Source: Pholiota molesta (lineage: Eukaryota; Basidiomycota; Agaricomycetes; Agaricales; Strophariaceae). From it: a DNA stretch of 64,000 nt. Below the pieces are notes generated by a model. That model ran no database searches. It was not told the DNA's origin and was given only the letters and a program-made list of their open reading frames with translations. Positions 59,507 to 64,000 of the stretch are shown here, piece after piece. The stretch lies in assembly GCA_014925825.1 (NCBI GenBank), contig JACGCK010000001.1:620001-684000 (forward strand), in the 5' to 3' direction. A program made the translations under genes and the position numbers. Position 1 is the stretch's first letter. Every line of letters begins with the position of its first letter.

Positions 59507-60713
59507 TGGGTAATAGAGTTGGTGGAAGATTGCAAATGACGCTCGCTCGCATGAAGGCGATGTATTTCATGGGAGAGGCGGCTTCACGGTGAGCACTGAG
59601 GCCTCGTGAGGCTTTGTGCAAAACGCGTTTGATCCGGTCTTTATGAGGATAACAAATCACCCGATCCTCTTGTCCTCTCCTACCACTCCAGTACCACTCA
59701 CTCCGTAGATATTCGGCCCTCGGTGAACTCTAACCATTCAATTTCTTGGGATGATAGGTTCTTCCCAATAATGTCTGAAATAATTACAACACCTCCTTCC
59801 TTTTGGACTTATAGTAGGACATCTTCCTGAAGCTTGCAAGCGACTGCCCAAATGTGAAGTCTTTTTGCCCAAAGGCTTTAAGCTTCGCTTTATCTCTACT
59901 ATTTCAGGATACATTCCGTAAGATCCTTGGGTTGTGGCCAGTAAGTCTCGTCTTATTCTTAGAAATTATTAACCCTAACAATGAAATTTCGTGTTCGAGG
60001 TGGACACATGATACTTTCTCCGATATTGGTTCTGTACCATACAGTGAGCACTGACTCGGAGATTGGACTAGGCAGTGAGCTATCATCCGTCATAAAATGC
60101 AATCCATTGGAAACATTTTGATTGTGGCCAATTCAGGTTATTTCCTTCGATTGCCCAGGACTTCAATGCGCCTTACGCACACTTCCGTGGTTATCTGCAA
60201 AGAACCCTCCAAGCTCCGAGTTCCAGACGGCGTGAGATGGTGTTTCCTGAATCCTTGGACTTCGAAAATTACGCTGTGATCGGGCACGAAACACCAAGAA
60301 ACTCTTTACACAGGGGATGCGATCTCATTTTCCTCAGTCTCTGGCCTTCGCATCTTTATTTCGTCTCCTTTTTGCTCCCCGCTTGTCGCCATTCGAGTCT
60401 CGACCATCTTGAAAGGGGGGGGGAAAGCGTTTTAGCGATGACTCTCCGAAATCACGCCGTCGGTGTTTCTCAGAGAGCTTTTGACCATGGTCGTGAGGAG
60501 TTAATACTCCCACATTTTCCTTAAACGAGGTATTTGTTCCTACCGACGTGCAAATTTAGAATCGTTCAACTTATAGCTTCCAGATTATGTATGATGTGTG
60601 GCTGGGCAACTCAATATGCCGCGCATTAGCCGTTCCTGGGGTTATGCGTCTATCACCTCCTGAAGCGCATATATATAGTACTCACCTTCTATGGGCATAG
60701 TTGAGGGCCCCAC
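59507..60713. other. Divergent intergenic region with TATA box of the sugar porter
   Basis: About 1.2 kb between the SET and MFS start codons. TATATATA at about 60669-60676, 38-45 bp before the MFS ATG, is a likely TATA element. A G-run lies near 60415-60423. Open frames (59854-60054, 60237-60524) show no family features. The length suggests a regulated promoter for the transporter. Confidence 0.45.
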
Positions 60714-63472
60714 ATGTCTACACACTCCCCAGAGAAACAGTCGCATGAAGGTAGCAATGACGAAAAAGCAGCAACAGCCCATCACGATGCAACAATTCCC
60801 CAAGAGGCAAAATATATCGAGGTCGCCAACGTCGACTATGCAGCTGCCCTCGCCAATGGCCCCCAGTTGAAAGCTACGAGCGCTAGATCCCTTCAATTAT
60901 TTGCAATCCTTCTTGTAGCTTTCATGGGATCTCTGTCCAATGGTTTCGACGGATCAGGTAAGTAAGTCCTACTTTCTATTGCCAGGGCTAACACCTTACA
61001 TTGCCCTCGCGCCAGTCATGAGCGCTGTCAATGGAATGCAGTAAGTTTCAATGGTGCGAAAACTCTGGTCAATTTCTGATGCAGATTGTTATTCAGACAA
61101 TACTTGACCTACTTCAATATCAACGGCAATAACGGTGGGGTTGGTACTGTGACCGCCATTATCTTTGGAATTGTGAGTCGTACCTAATTTCATCTGTTTA
61201 TACAAGCGTTAAACGTCAAATACAGTATTCAATAGGAAGTATTGCTGGAGTCGCTGTCGCGGGTCCAGTCACAGATCGATTTGGTCGACGAGGAGGAATG
61301 GTAGTACATGAACATAACGGAAGGCTTACCAGAACTGACTCGAAGCTAGGCTCTTGGAAGTTTCATCATTATAATTGGTATGTGTTCCTTTTGTTGTTCA
61401 AGATGGAGCGCAATTTTTGAAGCAAAATATATAGGTGCAGTTGTTGTTACAGTGGCGAAAAATGTCCAGTATCTGCTCGGTGGGAGATTCACTCTCGGAT
61501 TTGGAGTCGCTATCGCCACAACAGCCGCACCTGCTTATGTGGTCGAAATGTCACCTCCTCAGTGGCGAGGACGGTTAACAGGACTGTGAGTTATCAGGCA
61601 ATGTTTTAATCAAGTAAAATGTTTATCAACAAACCATCTGAACACAGCTACAACAGTAAGTCAATAATATTTAGACAACACACTATATAACTTGACATTG
61701 ATCTCAATAGCGTTCTATTACTCGGGTTCAATCTTGTGTAGTCAGTTGCTTCGTCTCTTCTTTCGAGTGTTTGTGGACCTAAACATTTTTACAGCTGGTC
61801 TCACCGTTGCTACTGGCCGAATCAATTCTACTGCGGCATGGAGGGCGCCTCTTGCAATCCAAATCTTCCCAGCCACCATCCTTCTGGTCTTTGCTTTCTT
61901 ACTTCCAGAGGTACGATTTTATGTATTAGGAAACCATATAAACTCTTATTTCTGTTCCCACAGTCTCCAAGGTGGTTGATTTCAGTTGGACGCAAAGACG
62001 AAGCTCGGAGAATACTTGCTAAGTACCACGGAAATGGAGACCCAGACGCCCTCTGGTATTGTTGGAGTGGAAGGAATTTGAGGAAAGTGTCCGATTGGAC
62101 GCATCAGATAAGCGCTGGTAAGCACACAGTATAGCCTCATTCGAAAGCAACCAAATTTATCTTTGGCTTTAGGTGGGACTACTCTGAACTCTTCAACACT
62201 CGCAATGCTAGGTACAGGACCTATATGATGCTTCTAATGGGCTTCTTCGGTGTAAGTATAGTCTCTCACTTCTGTACAGCATTTCGATGTTCTAATTATT
62301 CTACTTAGCAATGGTCAGGCAATGGTCTTGGGTAAGGTGTGACTAAGACGGAGGAGCACCCGGCATCTAAGTATTTTTATAACAGATATTTCTTGCCCAT
62401 CCTATTTGGCGCCGCAGGAGCAAATACGCAAAACCAGAGGTTGACCCTCAACTTCGCCAACACATTGTTTCTGCTGTCGGTGCTCTCATTGGTACATCTT
62501 TGACAGACAAAGGTATTCCTTCTCGTTTTCCTGATCTGTGCATATTAGTTGTAACTTTTTTTTTTTTCAAGTTGGTCGCCGAACGATGTGGTTCTGGGGG
62601 ACCCTAGGCTCTGCCGGAACACTTGCAGTTGTGACAGGTACGATATTGATTGAGAATTGCCCGTCTACTTATTTTTTACAATTAAAATTCTAGGGTGTAC
62701 TGCAAATGGGGTGCATCCAATGCCAACCCAGCAGGTGCAAATGCTGCCATCGCATTCATTTGTAAGCAACGTAAAATTTTTTCCTTTGCTGGTGTTGATA
62801 CATCCAATTTCTAGTCCTATTTGGGTTTGTCTATAGTTTGGCCTACACGCCGCTGCAGGCGCTATATCCAGCTGAATGCTTGGACTAAATACCAGGTTAG
62901 CTGAAATTGTCATCTTTTGTAACGGCTCGTCGAATTAATGGACCTGCACAGGGCGAAGGGCATGGCATTGTAAGGAATCCATTTGTGTGTAGGACTCCGA
63001 GTTATACTGAATCTCGTTTTGCAGCTATGCCTTTGCAGTTAGCTGCGCGTCCTTTGTTAATACTTATGCTGGTCCAATTGCCTTGCAAAACATCACATGG
63101 AAGGTAAGCCTTAAATTTAACTTCTTGATGTTTCGATTCCGTGACTAAGTCGATGTTATAGTATTATATCGTTTATATCGTCTGGGATCTCTTCGAGTGT
63201 GGCATCATCTATTTCTTCGCTGTGGAAACGAAAGGAAGAACACTGTAAGGCTTGAATGTTATGCTCTGTCTGTAATGTTAATTGATCCGTTAACCATCCA
63301 GTGAGGAGCTCAATGAAATATTCGAGGTAATTTTTTCCCTTTGCATCCTTCGATGAACTACTACTAAATTCAAATTCAATAGGCGCCCGACCCAGTCAAA
63401 GCGTCCATTACCAAGCACAAGGTTGCCGTTGTGCAGAAGAGCGATGCCACTGAGCTTATTATTGCGGAATGA
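60714..63472 (+). CDS. MFS sugar transporter (sugar porter family)
   Basis: Start [18 protein letters not shown] at 60714. After a polar N-terminus the first helix is [20 protein letters not shown]. Family motifs: [13 protein letters not shown] between helices 2 and 3, [34 protein letters not shown], the PESPRW motif with [41 protein letters not shown] and the C-terminal [16 protein letters not shown]. These define a 12-helix sugar porter of the plasma membrane; N-terminal features resemble fungal lactose/cellodextrin permease-like members. More than ten short introns are present; some junctions are unresolved. Stop at 63470-63472. Confidence 0.88.
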
Positions 63473-64000
63473 TTTGGTGGCCTTATACGACTGCATGTTT
63501 TAATGATGTATGATAGTTCTTTTCATCTGCTACTGGGTTGTTCAACGGGCCGCAAGACATTCAATATCGGTGGATCTATACAGTTCTTGTGCATTGAATA
63601 TCTAGGAGCTGAATCTGTACAGCAAGTATACGCTATCGTGCGGTTGTCGTATTCATCACAGATTCTAATTTGATTTAATCCTATCTTGCAAGACTGAATT
63701 TCTTCGAAGTACTTGTGTGGAAGGCCGGCTTCCAGATTCAGTCTACAATCATTGAATCAACCCAATCTAAATCGATTGTTATCACTAACATGTGGTTAGG
63801 AAGGCCGACCAACATGTACTGAGTATCACGTTTTCGATATCGCTTCATTTCCAACCATCATCACCACTGACATGCATACTGACACCAGATAACCTCACTG
63901 GTTCTTTCGATGTACTTGGTCAAGAACCATACGAGGGAATCGACGATGTCATTCTCTGAAGGCCATCCCACTTCAGACGCCGCATTCCAGCTACTAGTCT
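63473..64000. other. Right-edge region with a coding-like minus-strand stretch
   Basis: After the transporter's 3' flank, the minus strand from 64000 to about 63893 reads open (WNAASEVGWPSENDIVDSL, VWFLTKYIERTSE) and ends at a possible donor. It may be an exon of a gene entering from the right, but too little is present to name it. Confidence 0.3.

Overview
The window looks like nuclear DNA of a mushroom-forming basidiomycete (Agaricomycetes). It is gene-dense, genes are split by many 50-80 nt introns, and it carries two class I hydrophobin genes, a VelB-type velvet regulator and a two-HMG-box protein resembling mushroom Exp1. There is no bacterial or viral backbone, no CRISPR array and no rRNA; I found no convincing tRNA.

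Layout. 0-11 kb: the 5' end of a probable mitochondrial membrane-anchored protein, two orphan minus-strand genes, a short-chain dehydrogenase, a long acidic orphan protein (5.8-10.2 kb) and a secreted CAP/PR-1 protein. 11.8-13.5 kb: prefoldin subunit 2 and complex I NDUFS8 share a 171-bp promoter. 13.5-17.4 kb is gene-poor with one GC-rich orphan. 17.4-25 kb: an INO80F-like chromatin protein, complex I NDUFA13, the two-HMG-box protein and a GNAT acetyltransferase. 25.9-36.2 kb: a PPR-like mitochondrial protein, VelB and an ArfGAP (divergent), and the methylcrotonyl-CoA carboxylase beta chain. 36.6-41.2 kb: MLH3 and RTC3. 41.6-46.5 kb: an inverted pair of near-identical hydrophobin genes around 3.7 kb of non-coding DNA. 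46.8-53.8 kb: AFG1 ATPase, UreF, eIF3f, TOM7 and an RNF220-like RING ligase. 54.3-63.5 kb: an intracellular GH3 beta-glucosidase, a SET methyltransferase and an MFS sugar porter.

Functional threads. Several genes serve mitochondria (NDUFS8, NDUFA13, TOM7, AFG1, MCC beta, the PPR-like protein). VelB, the HMG protein and the hydrophobins point to development. The GH3 enzyme lacks a signal peptide and lies two genes from a sugar porter, which suggests uptake and intracellular cleavage of a disaccharide.

Sequence quality. Ten or more genes are interrupted by single-base frame breaks, and every one I could resolve is the loss of one base, often in a short homopolymer, with the protein continuing normally in the next frame. 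Small genes such as NDUFS8, NDUFA13, PFD2, RTC3, UreF, TOM7 and both hydrophobins read cleanly. I take the breaks as mostly sequencing or assembly errors, not pseudogenes. Boundaries of multi-exon genes are given as CDS spans; exon coordinates are in the text where I could verify the reading phase.
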